Assembly (NCBI GenBank): GCA_039090855.1
Contig: CM077028.1
Coordinates: forward strand, 65,105,054-65,169,053
DNA length: 64,000 bases
Direction: 5' to 3'
From: Macrothele yani
Lineage: Eukaryota > Arthropoda > Arachnida > Araneae > Macrothelidae
Of the stretch, positions 12,060 through 24,237 are shown piece after piece. The stretch's first letter is position 1, and each line of letters opens with the position of its first letter. The notes under the pieces are model-generated. The model made no database searches, was not told the DNA's origin, and saw nothing but the letters and a program-made list of their open reading frames with translations. Both the position numbers and the translations under genes were made by a program.

Positions 12060-15000
12060 ACGCTACTGCATGCGCTTTTCATAAAAACAAAACAAAGAAA
12101 CTCTTGGTCTTGATGCTTCTGTCTCCAGTAGCTCAGAGCCAAACTCAACAGCAGTGTACCTCTTTTCCCGGTACCAGACTGTGAGATGCACCCATTTCTA
12201 GTACAGCCTTCTTTTCCCCGAATCCTACGCTACTGCATGCGCTTTTCATAAAAACAAAACAAAGAAACTCTTGGTCTTGATGCTTCTGTCTCCAGTAGCT
12301 CAGAGCCAAACTCAACAGCAGTGTACCTCTTTTCCCGGTACCAGACTGTGAGATGCACACATTTCTAGTACAGCCTTCTTTTCCCCGAATCCTACGCTAC
12401 TGCATGCGCTTTTCATAAAAACAAAACAAAGAAACTCTTGGTCTTGATGCTTCTGTCTCCAGTAGCTCAGAGCCATACTCAACAGCAGTTTACCTCTTTT
12501 CCCGGTGCCAGGCTGTGAGATGCACACATTTCTAGTACAGCCTTATTTTCCCCGAATCCTACGCTACTGCATGCGCTTTTCATAAAAACAAAACAAAAAA
12601 ACTCTTGGTCTTGATGCTTCTGTCTCCAGTAGCTCAGAGCCATACTCAACAGCAGTTTACCTCTTTTCCTGGTACCAGACTGTGAGATGCACACATTTCT
12701 AGTACAGCCTTCTTTTCCCCGAATACTACGCTACTGCATGCGCTTTTCATAAAAACAAAACAAAGAAACTCTTGGTCTTGATGCTTCTGTCTCCAGTAGC
12801 TCAGAGCCAAACTCAACAGCAGTGTACCTCTTTTCCCGGTACCAGACTGTGAGATGCACACATTTCTAGTACAGCCTTCTTTTCCCCGAATCCTACGCTA
12901 CTGCATGCGCTTTTCATAAAAACAAAACAAAGAAACTCTTGGTCTTGATGCTTCTGTCTCCAGTAGCTCAGAGCCATACTCAACAGCAGTTTACCTCTTT
13001 TCCCGGTGCCAGGCTGTGAGATGCACACATTTTTAGTACAGCCTTCTTTTCCCCGAATCCTACGCTACTGCATGCGCTTTTCACAAAAACAAAACAAAAA
13101 AACTCTTGGTCTTGATGCTTCTGTCTCCAGTAGCTCAGAGCCATACTCAACAGCAGTTTACCTCTTTTCCCGGTGCCAGGCTGTGAGATGCACACATTTC
13201 TAGTACAGCCTTCTTTTCCCCGAATCCTACGCTACTGCATGCGCTTTTCATAAAAACAAAACAAAGAAACTCTTGGTCTTGATGTTTCTGTCTCCAGTAG
13301 CTCAGAGCCAAACTCAACAGCAGTGTACCTCTTTTCCCGGTACCAGACTGTGAGATGCACACATTTCTAGTACAGCCTTCTTTTCCCCGAATCCTACGCT
13401 ACTGCATGCGCTTTTCATAAAAACAAAACAAAAAAAAAACTCTTGGTCTTGATGCTTCTGTCTCCAGTAGCTCAGAGCCAAACTCAACAGCAGTGTACCT
13501 CTTTTCCCGGTACCAGACTGTGAGATGCACACATTTTTAGTACAGCCTTCTTTTCCCCGAATCCTACGCTACTGCATGCGCTTTTCATAAAAACAAAACA
13601 AAAAAACTCTTGGTCTTGATGCTTCTGTCTCCAGTAGCTCAGAGCCATACTCAACAGCAGTTTACCTCTTTTCCCGGTGCCAGGCTGTGAGATGCACACA
13701 TTTCTAGTACAGCCTTCTTTTCCCCGAATACTACACTACTGCATGCGCTTTTCATAAAAACAAAACAGAAAAACTCCTGGTCTTGATGCTTCTGTCTCCA
13801 GTAGCTCAGAGCCATACTCAACAGCAGTTTACCTCTTTTCCCGGTGCCAGGCTGTGAGATGAACACATTTCTAGTACAGCCTTCTTTTCCCCGAATCCTA
13901 CGCTACTGCATGCGCTTTTCATAAAAACAAAACAAAAAAACTCTTGGTCTTGATGCTTCTGTCTCCAGTAGCTCAGAGCCATACTCAACAGCAGTTTACC
14001 TCTTTTCCCGGTGCCAGGCTGTGAGATGCACACATTTTTAGTACAGCCTTCTTTTCCCCGAATCCTACGCTACTGCATGCGCTTTTCACAAAAACAAAAC
14101 AAAAACTCTTGGTCTTGATGCTTCTGTCTCCAGTAGCTCAGAGCCATACTCAACAGCAGTTTACCTGTTTTCCCGGTGCCAGGCTGTGAGATGCACACAT
14201 TTTTAGTACAGCCTTCTTTTCCCCGAATCCTACGCTACTGCATGCGCTTTTCACAAAAACAAAACAAAAAAACTCTTGGTCTTGATGCTTCTGTCTCCAG
14301 TAGCTCAGAGCCATACTCAACAGCAGTTTACCTCTTTTCCCGGTGCCAGGCTGTGAGATGCACACATTTCTAGTACAGCCTTCTTTTCCCCGAATCCTAC
14401 GCTACTGCATGCGCTTTTCATAAAAACAAAACAAAGAAACTCTTGGTCTTGATGCTTCTGTCTCCAGTAGCTCAGAGCCATACTCAACAGCAGTTTACCT
14501 CTTTTCCTGGTGCCAGGCTGTGAGATGCACACATTTCTAGTACAGCCTTCTTTTCCCCAAATCCTACGCTACTGCATGCGCTTTTCATAAAAACAAAACA
14601 ACAAAACTCTTGGTCTTGATGCTTCTGTCTCCAGTAGCTCAGAGCCATACTCAACAGCAGTTTACCTCTTTTCCTGGTACCAGACTGTGAGATGCACACA
14701 TTTCTAGTACAGCCTTCTTTTCCCCGAATCCTACGCTACTGCATGCGCTTTTCATAAAAACAAAACAAAGAAACTCTTGGTCTTGATGCTTCTGTCTCCA
14801 GTAGCTCAGAGCCAAACTCAACAGCAGTGTACCTCTTTTCCCGGTACCAGACTGTGAGATGCACACATTTCTAGTACAGCCTTCTTTTCCCCGAATCCAA
14901 CGCTACTGCATGCGCTTTTCATAAAAACAAAACAAAGAAACTCTTGGTCTTGATGCTTCTGTCTCCAGTAGCTCAGAGCCATACTCAACAGCAGTTTACC

Positions 15001-16070
15001 TCTTTTCCCGGTGCCAGGCTGTGAGATGCACACATTTTTAGTACAGCCTTCTTTTCCCCGAATCCTACGCTACTGCATGCGCTTTTCACAAAAACAAAAC
15101 AAAAAAACTCTTGGTCTTGATGCTTCTGTCTCCAGTAGCTCAGAGCCATACTCAACAGCAGTTTACCTCTTTTCCCGGTGCCAGGCTGTGAGATGCACAC
15201 ATTTCTAGTACAGCCTTCTTTTCCCCGAATCCTACGCTACTGCATGCGCTTTTCATAAAAACAAAACAAAGAAACTCTTGGTCTTGATGCTTCTGTCTCC
15301 AGTAGCTCAGAGCCAAACTCAACAGCAGTGTACCTCTTTTCCCGGTACCAGACTGTGAGATGCACACATTTCTAGTACAGCCTTCTTTTCCCCGAATCCT
15401 ACGCTACTGCATGCGCTTTTCATAAAAACAAAACAAAAAAACTCTTGGTCTTGATGCTTCTGTCTCCAGTAGCTCAGAGCCAAACTCAACAGCAGTGTAC
15501 CTCTTTTCCCGGTACCAGACTGTGAGATGCACACATTTTTAGTACAGCCTTCTTTTCCCCGAATCCTACGCTACTGCATGCGCTTTTCATAAAAACAAAA
15601 CAAAAAAACTCTTGGTCTTGATGCTTCTGTCTCCAGTAGCTCAGAGCCATACTCAACAGCAGTTTACCTCTTTTCCCGGTGCCAGGCTGTGAGATGCACA
15701 CATTTCTAGTACAGCCTTCTTTTCCCCCGAATACTACACTACTGCATGCGCTTTTCATAAAAACAAAACAGAAAAACTCCTGGTCTTGATGCTTCTGTCT
15801 CCAGTAGCTCAGAGCCATACTCAACAGCAGTTTACCTCTTTTCCCGGTGCCAGGCTGTGAGATGAACACATTTCTAGTACAGCCTTCTTTTCCCCGAATC
15901 CTACGCTACTGCATGCGCTTTTCATAAAAACAAAACAAAAAAACTCTTGGTCTTGATGCTTCTGTCTCCAGTAGCTCAGAGCCATACTCAACAGCAGTTT
16001 ACCTCTTTTCCCGGTGCCAGGCTGTGAGATGCACACATTTCTAGTACAGCCTTCTTTTCCCCGAATCCTA
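12060..16070. repeat. Higher-order block B, copy 1 (24 monomers)
   Basis: A run of 24 monomers (about 4010 bp) is followed directly by a second copy. Shared markers: GATGCACCCATTTC at 12185 and 16195, CCTTATTTTCC at 12541 and 16551, GAATACTACGC at 12721 and 16731, and CAACAAAACTC at 14598 and 18611. Inside the block a 12-monomer sub-block also repeats (about 2005 bp): the ACTACACTACTGC and AACAGAAAAACTCC pair occurs at 13729-13775 and 15731-15778. Confidence 0.85.
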
Positions 16071-19000
16071 CGCTACTGCATGCGCTTTTCATAAAAACAA
16101 AACAAAGAAACTCTTGGTCTTGATGCTTCTGTCTCCAGTAGCTCAGAGCCAAACTCAACAGCAGTGTACCTCTTTTCCCGGTACCAGACTGTGAGATGCA
16201 CCCATTTCTAGTACAGCCTTCTTTTCCCCGAATCCTACGCTACTGCATGCGCTTTTCATAAAAACAAAACAAAGAAACTCTTGGTCTTGATGCTTCTGTC
16301 TCCAGTAGCTCAGAGCCAAACTCAACAGCAGTGTACCTCTTTTCCCGGTACCAGACTGTGAGATGCACACATTTCTAGTACAGCCTTCTTTTCCCCGAAT
16401 CCTACGCTACTGCATGCGCTTTTCATAAAAACAAAACAAAGAAACTCTTGGTCTTGATGCTTCTGTCTCCAGTAGCTCAGAGCCATACTCAACAGCAGTT
16501 TACCTCTTTTCCCGGTGCCAGGCTGTGAGATGCACACATTTCTAGTACAGCCTTATTTTCCCCGAATCCTACGCTACTGCATGCGCTTTTCATAAAAACA
16601 AAACAAAAAAACTCTTGGTCTTGATGCTTCTGTCTCCAGTAGCTCAGAGCCATACTCAACAGCAGTTTACCTCTTTTCCTGGTACCAGACTGTGAGATGC
16701 ACACATTTCTAGTACAGCCTTCTTTTCCCCGAATACTACGCTACTGCATGCGCTTTTCATAAAAACAAAACAAAGAAACTCTTGGTCTTGATGCTTCTGT
16801 CTCCAGTAGCTCAGAGCCAAACTCAACAGCAGTGTACCTCTTTTCCCGGTACCAGACTGTGAGATGCACACATTTCTAGTACAGCCTTCTTTTCCCCGAA
16901 TCCTACGCTACTGCATGCGCTTTTCATAAAAACAAAACAAAGAAACTCTTGGTCTTGATGCTTCTGTCTCCAGTAGCTCAGAGCCATACTCAACAGCAGT
17001 TTACCTCTTTTCCCGGTGCCAGGCTGTGAGATGCACACATTTTTAGTACAGCCTTCTTTTTCCCCGAATCCTACGCTACTGCATGCGCTTTTCACAAAAA
17101 CAAAACAAAAAACTCTTGGTCTTGATGCTTCTGTCTCCAGTAGCTCAGAGCCATACTCAACAGCAGTTTACCTCTTTTCCCGGTGCCAGGCTGTGAGATG
17201 CACACATTTCTAGTACAGCCTTCTTTTCCCCGAATCCTACGCTACTGCATGCGCTTTTCATAAAAACAAAACAAAGAAACTCTTGGTCTTGATGTTTCTG
17301 TCTCCAGTAGCTCAGAGCCAAACTCAACAGCAGTGTACCTCTTTTCCCGGTACCAGACTGTGAGATGCACACATTTCTAGTACAGCCTTCTTTTCCCCGA
17401 ATCCTACGCTACTGCATGCGCTTTTCATAAAAACAAAACAAAAAAAAACTCTTGGTCTTGATGCTTCTGTCTCCAGTAGCTCAGAGCCAAACTCAACAGC
17501 AGTGTACCTCTTTTCCCGGTACCAGACTGTGAGATGCACACATTTTTAGTACAGCCTTCTTTTCCCCGAATCCTACGCTACTGCATGCGCTTTTCATAAA
17601 AACAAAACAAAAAAACTCTTGGTCTTGATGCTTCTGTCTCCAGTAGCTCAGAGCCATACTCAACAGCAGTTTACCTCTTTTCCCGGTGCCAGGCTGTGAG
17701 ATGCACACATTTCTAGTACAGCCTTCTTTTCCCCGAATACTACACTACTGCATGCGCTTTTCATAAAAACAAAACAGAAAAACTCCTGGTCTTGATGCTT
17801 CTGTCTCCAGTAGCTCAGAGCCATACTCAACAGCAGTTTACCTCTTTTTCCCGGTGCCAGGCTGTGAGATGAACACATTTCTAGTACAGCCTTCTTTTCC
17901 CCGAATCCTACGCTACTGCATGCGCTTTTCATAAAAACAAAACAAAAAAACTCTTGGTCTTGATGCTTCTGTCTCCAGTAGCTCAGAGCCATACTCAACA
18001 GCAGTTTACCTCTTTTCCCGGTGCCAGGCTGTGAGATGCACACATTTTTAGTACAGCCTTCTTTTCCCCGAATCCTACGCTACTGCATGCGCTTTTCACA
18101 AAAACAAAACAAAAAAACTCTTGGTCTTGATGCTTCTGTCTCCAGTAGCTCAGAGCCATACTCAACAGCAGTTTACTCTGTTTTCCCGGTGCCAGGCTGT
18201 GAGATGCACACATTTTTAGTACAGCCTTCTTTTCCCCGAATCCTACGCTACTGCATGCGCTTTTCACAAAAACAAAACAAAAAAACTCTTGGTCTTGATG
18301 CTTCTGTCTCCAGTAGCTCAGAGCCATACTCAACAGCAGTTTACCTCTTTTCCCGGTGCCAGGCTGTGAGATGCACACATTTCTAGTACAGCCTTCTTTT
18401 CCCCGAATCCTACGCTACTGCATGCGCTTTTCATAAAAACAAAACAAAGAAACTCTTGGTCTTGATGCTTCTGTCTCCAGTAGCTCAGAGCCATACTCAA
18501 CAGCAGTTTACCTCTTTTCCTGGTGCCAGGCTGTGAGATGCACACATTTCTAGTACAGCCTTCTTTTCCCCAAATCCTACGCTACTGCATGCGCTTTTCA
18601 TAAAAACAAAACAACAAAACTCTTGGTCTTGATGCTTCTGTCTCCAGTAGCTCAGAGCCATACTCAACAGCAGTTTACCTCTTTTCCTGGTACCAGACTG
18701 TGAGATGCACACATTTCTAGTACAGCCTTCTTTTCCCCGAATCCTACGCTACTGCATGCGCTTTTCATAAAAACAAAACAAAGAAACTCTTGGTCTTGAT
18801 GCTTCTGTCTCCAGTAGCTCAGAGCCAAACTCAACAGCAGTGTACCTCTTTTCCCGGTACCAGACTGTGAGATGCACACATTTCTAGTACAGCCTTCTTT
18901 TCCCCGAATCCAACGCTACTGCATGCGCTTTTCATAAAAACAAAACAAAGAAACTCTTGGTCTTGATGCTTCTGTCTCCAGTAGCTCAGAGCCATACTCA

Positions 19001-20080
19001 ACAGCAGTTTACCTCTTTTCCCGGTGCCAGGCTGTGAGATGCACACATTTTTAGTACAGCCTTCTTTTCCCCGAATCCTACGCTACTGCATGCGCTTTTC
19101 ACAAAAACAAAACAAAAAAACTCTTGGTCTTGATGCTTCTGTCTCCAGTAGCTCAGAGCCATACTCAACAGCAGTTTACCTCTTTTCCCGGTGCCAGGCT
19201 GTGAGATGCACACATTTCTAGTACAGCCTTCTTTTCCCCGAATCCTACGCTACTGCATGCGCTTTTCATAAAAACAAAACAAAGAAACTCTTGGTCTTGA
19301 TGCTTCTGTCTCCAGTAGCTCAGAGCCAAACTCAACAGCAGTGTACCTCTTTTCCCGGTACCAGACTGTGAGATGCACACATTTCTAGTACAGCCTTCTT
19401 TTCCCCGAATCCTACGCTACTGCATGCGCTTTTCATAAAAACAAAACAAAAAAACTCTTGGTCTTGATGCTTCTGTCTCCAGTAGCTCAGAGCCAAACTC
19501 AACAGCAGTGTACCTCTTTTCCCGGTACCAGACTGTGAGATGCACACATTTCTTAGTACAGCCTTCTTTTCCCCGAATCCTACGCTACTGCATGCGCTTT
19601 TCATAAAAACAAAACAAAAAAACTCTTGGTCTTGATGCTTCTGTCTCCAGTAGCTCAGAGCCATACTCAACAGCAGTTTACCTCTTTTCCCGGTGCCAGG
19701 CTGTGAGATGCACACATTTCTAGTACAGCCTTCTTTTCCCCGAATACTACACTACTGCATGCGCTTTTCATAAAAACAAAACAGAAAAACTCCTGGTCTT
19801 GATGCTTCTGTCTCCAGTAGCTCAGAGCCATACTCAACAGCAGTTTACCTCTTTTCCCGGTGCCAGGCTGTGAGATGAACACATTTCTAGTACAGCCTTC
19901 TTTTCCCCGAATCCTACGCTACTGCATGCGCTTTTCATAAAAACAAAACAAAAAAACTCTTGGTCTTGATGCTTCTGTCTCCAGTAGCTCAGAGCCATAC
20001 TCAACAGCAGTTTACCTCTTTTCCCGGTGCCAGGCTGTGAGATGCACACATTTCTAGTACAGCCTTCTTTTCCCCGAATC
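16071..20080. repeat. Higher-order block B, copy 2 (24 monomers)
   Basis: Tandem copy of block B at an offset of 4009-4013 bp; the small drift is due to single-base indels in homopolymers. Private changes are few, so this duplication is probably the youngest large one in the array. Confidence 0.85.
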
Positions 20081-21445
20081 CTACGCTACTGCATGCGCTT
20101 TTCATAAAAACAAAACAAAGAAACTCTTGGTCTTGATGCTTCTGTCTCCAGTAGCTCAGAGCCATACTCAACAGCAGTTTACCTGTTTTCCCGGTGCCAG
20201 GCTGTGAGATGCACACATTTCTAGTACAGCCTTCTTTTCCCCGAATCCTACGCTACTGCATGCGCTTTTCATAAAAACAAAACAAAAAAACTCTTGGTCT
20301 TGATGCTTCTGTCTCCAGTAGCTCAGAGCCAAACTCAACAGCAGTGTACCTCTTTTCCCGGTACCAGACTGTGAGATGCACACATTTCTAGTACAGCCTT
20401 CTTTTCCCCGAATCCTATGCTACTTCACGCGCTTTTCATAAAAAAAAAGCAAAAAAACTCTTGGTCTTGATGCTTCTGTCTCCAGTAGCTCAGAGCCATA
20501 CTCAACAGCAGTTTACCTCTTTTCCCGGTGCCAGGATGTGAGATGCACACATTTTTAGTACAGCCTTCTTTTCCCCGAATCCTACGCTACTGCATGCGCA
20601 TTTCACAAAAACAAAACAAAAAAACTCTTGGTCTTGATGCTTCTGTCTCCAGTAGCTCAGAGCCATACTCAACAGCAGTTTACCTCTTTTCCCGGTGCCA
20701 GGCTGTGAGATGCACACATTTCTAGTACAGCCTTCTTTTCCCCGAATCCTACGCTACTGCATGCGCTTTTCATAAAAACAAAACAAAGAAACTCTTGGTC
20801 TTGATGCTTCTGTCTCCAGTAGCTCAGAGCCAAACTCAACAACAGTGTACCTCTTTTCCCGGTACCAGACTGTGAGATGCACACATTTCTAGTACAGCCT
20901 TCTTTTCCCCGAATCCTACGCTACTGCATGCGCTTTTCATAAAAACAAAACAAAGAAACTCTTGGTCTTGATGCTTCTGTCTCCAGTAGCTCAGAGCCAA
21001 ACTCAACAGCAGTGTACTTCTTTTCCCGGTACCAGACTGTGAGATGCACACATTTTTAGTACAGCCTTCTTTTCCCCGAATCCTACGCTACTGCATGCGC
21101 TTTTCATAAAAACAAAACAAAAAAACTCTTGGTCTTGATGCTTCTGTCTCCAGTAGCTCAGAGCCATACTCAACAGCAGTTTACCTGTTTTCCCGGTGCC
21201 AGGCTGTGAGATGCACACATTTCTAGTACAGCCTTCTTTTCCCCGAATCCTACGCTACTGCATGCGCTTTTCATAAAAACAAAACAAAAAAACTCTTGGT
21301 CTTGATGCTTCTGTCTCCAGTAGCTCAGAGCCAAACTCAACAGCAGTGTACCTCTTTTCCCGGTACCAGACTGTGAGATGCACACATTTCTAGTACAGCC
21401 TTCTTTTCCCCGAATCCTATGCTACTTCACGCGCTTTTCATAAAA
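20081..21445. repeat. Six-monomer higher-order repeat at array end
   Basis: A rare variant monomer (CCTATGCTACTTCACGCGC followed by an A-run and GC) occurs at about 20412 and 21414, and TTTACCTGTTTTCCC at about 20178 and 21180. The offset is about 1002 bp, six monomers. This places a third, shorter duplication unit at the right edge of the array. Confidence 0.75.
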
Positions 21446-21740
21446 AAAAAAAGCAAAAAAACTCTTGGTCTTGATGCTTCTGTCTCCAGTACCTCAGAGC
21501 CAAACTCAACAGCAGTCTACCTCTTTTCCCGGTACCAGACTGCGAGACACTAGTACAGCCTTCTTTTCCTCGAATCCTATGCTACTGCATGCGCTTTTCA
21601 TAAAAAACAAAAAAACAAAAACACACTTTTTCCGCCAGCACCCAGAGTGTGTGATTCGACGATCTTTCTGCAAAATTTCAGGGATTTGTTCAATGCTTTC
21701 CCCTCAAATGAAATGTGTCCCATATATCATTGACCCAGGT

Positions 21741-21912
21741 AACTTTCTCCCAGAAAAAACCTAGTACAACGAGAAATACGTGAGCGTTGTAAAGATGTAA
21801 CTTTTTCTAGAAAAACCTTGGTCAATTATAAAGTAGTGAGCATGATAAAGATGTCACTTTCTCCCCCAAAAACCAGGGTTAATAAGAAATGCGTGAGCAT
21901 GATAAAGATGCA
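21741..21912 (+). repeat. Three 58-60 bp tandem units
   Basis: A unit with ACTTTCTCCC.AAAAACC, then a GAGAAATACGTGAGC-type block, ending GATAAAGATGT, occurs three times in a row with about 75-80 percent identity. It lies just outside the 167-bp array and shares no sequence with it. Confidence 0.7.
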
Positions 21913-21957
21913 TTAGCATCCGCATTTTGCTGCATGTACTACTGCGCTACTTTTACC

Positions 21958-22062
21958 CATCTGCACATAGAACTTGGTGCAAACGCGGTTTCTACCGATC
22001 ATAGGGTCCCATCTGCACATAGAACTTTATGCAAACTTTTCCTCGATCATAGGTTTCATATA
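21958..22062 (+). repeat. Two about 50-bp direct repeats
   Basis: CCATCTGCACATAGAACTT followed by a GCAAAC block and CGATCATAGG.T occurs twice in tandem. No function is evident. Confidence 0.6.
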
Positions 22063-22142
22063 AGACGCCAGTAAGATAAAACCGCATGTAACACATCGGA
22101 CTAAAGCTGACATGTTGAAACTTTTTATACACGAATGCCAAA

Positions 22143-22290
22143 CAGAGCAGTGGTTGGTTGGTTGATTGGTTTCGTTGGTTAGTGAATTTTTATGGCGCAA
22201 GAGCCATGTTTGGCCAAAGACCGCGAGACACAAGACAATCAAACAAACAGTATTAAAAACGTAGTATAATCCTTGACATCAGGCTCATTC
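22143..22290 (-). mobile_element. LINE 3' end fragment (same family as 36690-39218)
   Basis: On the minus strand this ends in a short-repeat tail (CAACCAACCAACCA) preceded by TGGCTCTTGCGCCATAAAA and TTGGCCAAACATGGC, the same arrangement as at 39140-39218. It is a 5'-truncated copy, the usual outcome of target-primed reverse transcription. Its outer boundary near 22290 is uncertain. Confidence 0.75.
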
Positions 22291-22383
22291 AGTAAAAGTG
22301 AAAAATGAGGATGTTGGAAAGGGTAAAAACTATATACGTTTAAAAAAGCAATTTGTTTTAAAAATGAAAAGACAGCGAATGTA

Positions 22384-23614
22384 CACCGAAGTGCCAGAAA
22401 AACTGGTACAGACAAGCTTATGCAAAATACATAGCAACGTCACCTATGCGCGTACTCGGTTGCTTCCGCCAGTGCGTATATAAAGCGATAGTCATCCTTG
22501 CCAGCTGTCAGAGCTGTTTTCGGCATGAGAATGACAAGTAATAACCATTTAAGCGATTTTGAACGCGGTGTCATAGTTGGCGCTCGTGAGATGGGCCATA
22601 GTATTTCGGAGGTAGAAACGAAGTTCGGATTTTCACGCACGACCATTGCAAGGGTGTACCGTGACTACAAGAATTTCGGCAAAACCTCCAACCTACGATA
22701 CCAGCATTGCTGTAAAAAGACATTAGATGAACGTGACCATCGTCGGCTGTGAAGAATCGTTTCACGCGATATGTATGCAACACTATCGCAGGTATAATCG
22801 GAAATCAATGCTGGAGCCTCAACAAGCATCAGCGTCCGAACTGTGCAACGTACCCTGCACGATATGGGCTTTGGGAGTCGACGCCCAACTCGAGTGCTCG
22901 AGTCCCCTTGATGGGTGCACGACACAGAGCTATGTGCCTCGCTTGGGCACGATAACACCGCCACTGGAGACTTGATGACTGGAAACAAGTAGCCTGGTCT
23001 GACGAGTCGTGCTTCCAACTGTATCGGGCAGATGGAAGGATTCGTGTGTGGCCCAAATTCCATTCAGCCATGGATCCGCCTGTCAACAGGGATCTGTACC
23101 AGCTGGTGAAGGGTCCATAATGGTATGGAGTGTGTTTAGGTGGACTTCACTGGGACCTCTGGTACGTCTACAAATATCTGTGACCGGTCAACGCTATGTG
23201 CGCATCCTTTCTGACGAGGTACACCCGTTCATGTGCTGCATTCATGATGAGTTGGGCCTGTTCCAACAGGACAATGCACCTCCACACAACTGTCGGGACG
23301 CCACATTATGGTTAGAGGAGCATTCATCTGAGTTTGGGGTGTTGCCATTCCCACCCAAGTCCCCAGATCTGAACGTGATAGAACACATTTGGGATGCCAT
23401 GCAACGCGCTATCGAACACAGGAATCCTAGACCTAGGAATACACCCGAATTGTGGAACGCTCTGCAGGAAATATGGTGTGCATTGCCTACAGCATATTTC
23501 CAGAAGCTAGTAGAGTTCATGCCACGTCGTATTTCTGCAGTCCTGCGCTACCGGGAGGAAAGGGGGGGCTACCAATCGTTAGACTGTTGTACCAGTTTTT
23601 CTGGCACTTCAGTG
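22384..23614 (+). mobile_element. Tc1 element with TIRs and TA target site
   Basis: The left TIR at 22384 (CACCGAAGTGCCAGAAAAAC) and the inverted right TIR ending at 23614 (CACTGAAGTGCCAGAAAAAC read on the minus strand) match for about 28 bp with one difference. Both are flanked by TA (22382-22383 and 23615-23616), the expected Tc1/mariner target duplication. Length is 1231 bp. The near-perfect TIRs suggest a younger insertion than its decayed neighbours. Confidence 0.9.
22525..23575 (+). pseudogene. Tc1 transposase pseudogene
   Basis: The start at 22525 opens MRMTSNNHLSDFERGVIV and a typical paired-like helix-turn-helix (GAREMGHSISEVETKFGFSR, then TTIARVYRDY). The frame stops at 22752 and resumes in other frames. 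The catalytic part holds WSDESCF (first D, near 22991), IMVWSVFRWTSLGPLV, FQQDNAPPHN (second D, near 23265) and SPDLNVIEHIW (E, near 23365), followed by FMPRRISAVL..RGGY at the C-terminus. All three acidic residues are therefore present in the DNA, but at least two frame changes separate the domains, so no full protein can be made from this copy. Confidence 0.88.
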
Positions 23615-23620
23615 TATATC

Positions 23621-24080
23621 AGTGGCCATCTAGGAGCCGCTGCAGCGCAGCTGCGTCCTCGTTCAACAAATGAGAATGAAAGAAGTGAACACGAACACCA
23701 CGAAAACAAACACAACTACAAAGAATATGACTGACAGTGAGTCGGCAATTGCACGTTTTATACATAGGCGCAGTGTCGCCACACATCACGAGGCGGTGTG
23801 AAACAACAAAACAGAGCAGTGCAAGTGTGCACATGAAAGATCGATTGAAATGGATATAAAAATATGCAAAGGCTTCCACGTTTCTTGTGGTAAACCTTTT
23901 GTATATTCTTGTCTATTTTGAATTTTTTTCAATTCTTGCTTTTATCTTCTATAAAAAATAAGTAGTCCTGGGGAATTTAAATCATGGTTCCGTAGCAAGC
24001 GTAAACTAATATATTCATTGGTCGTGTCATAAATTCCCAAAGACGTGTTGAAAATGAAACATTAAGAACGTATACGGCAT
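23621..24080. other. Spacer without recognisable feature
   Basis: AT-rich sequence between two Tc1 elements. Open frames here are short and match nothing I recognise. Confidence 0.4.
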
Positions 24081-24237
24081 ACACACTGGCCAAAAAGTTG
24101 CGATTCTTTATGGTAAGAGAGCTGGAGACAATAAATACAAATATATGCGAATGTAACAGTCACGTGGGCTGATGACGTTTTGCCTTACCCTTTATAAAGA
24201 ACGTGCAGATTATTCGGTTGCAGTAACTCATGTGAAC

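Larger units (their letters stand above)
4545..21621. repeat. 167-bp satellite array, about 102 monomers
   Basis: Head-to-tail monomers of 167 bp fill 17.08 kb without interruption. A monomer can be started at TCTCCAGTAGCTCAGAGCC, runs through TTTTCCCGGTGCCAGGCTG, ACATTTCTAGTACAGCC and CTACTGCATGCGCTTTTCA, and ends in an A-rich stretch with CTTGGTCTTGATGCTTCTG. Monomers differ from each other by a few per cent; a few have 1-4 base indels, mostly in the A-run. Variants recur in register (GTACCAGAC/GTGCCAGGC; CATACTCAAC/CAAACTCAAC), giving a mosaic of subtypes. The first copy at 4545 starts mid-monomer. The last (about 21480-21621) is the most divergent and lacks part of the ACACATTTC block, as expected for an array edge. 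The length is close to one nucleosome plus linker, as in many centromeric satellites; centromere function is inference only. Each monomer holds a 71-codon antisense frame, which I regard as a by-product. Confidence 0.97.

Noticed and set aside
4628..21385. Dozens of 65-127 codon ORFs in the 167-bp array as a gene family
   Set aside because: They are phase-locked to the monomer, cross into the next monomer out of register and occur on both strands. The 121-127 codon versions arise only from single-base indels.
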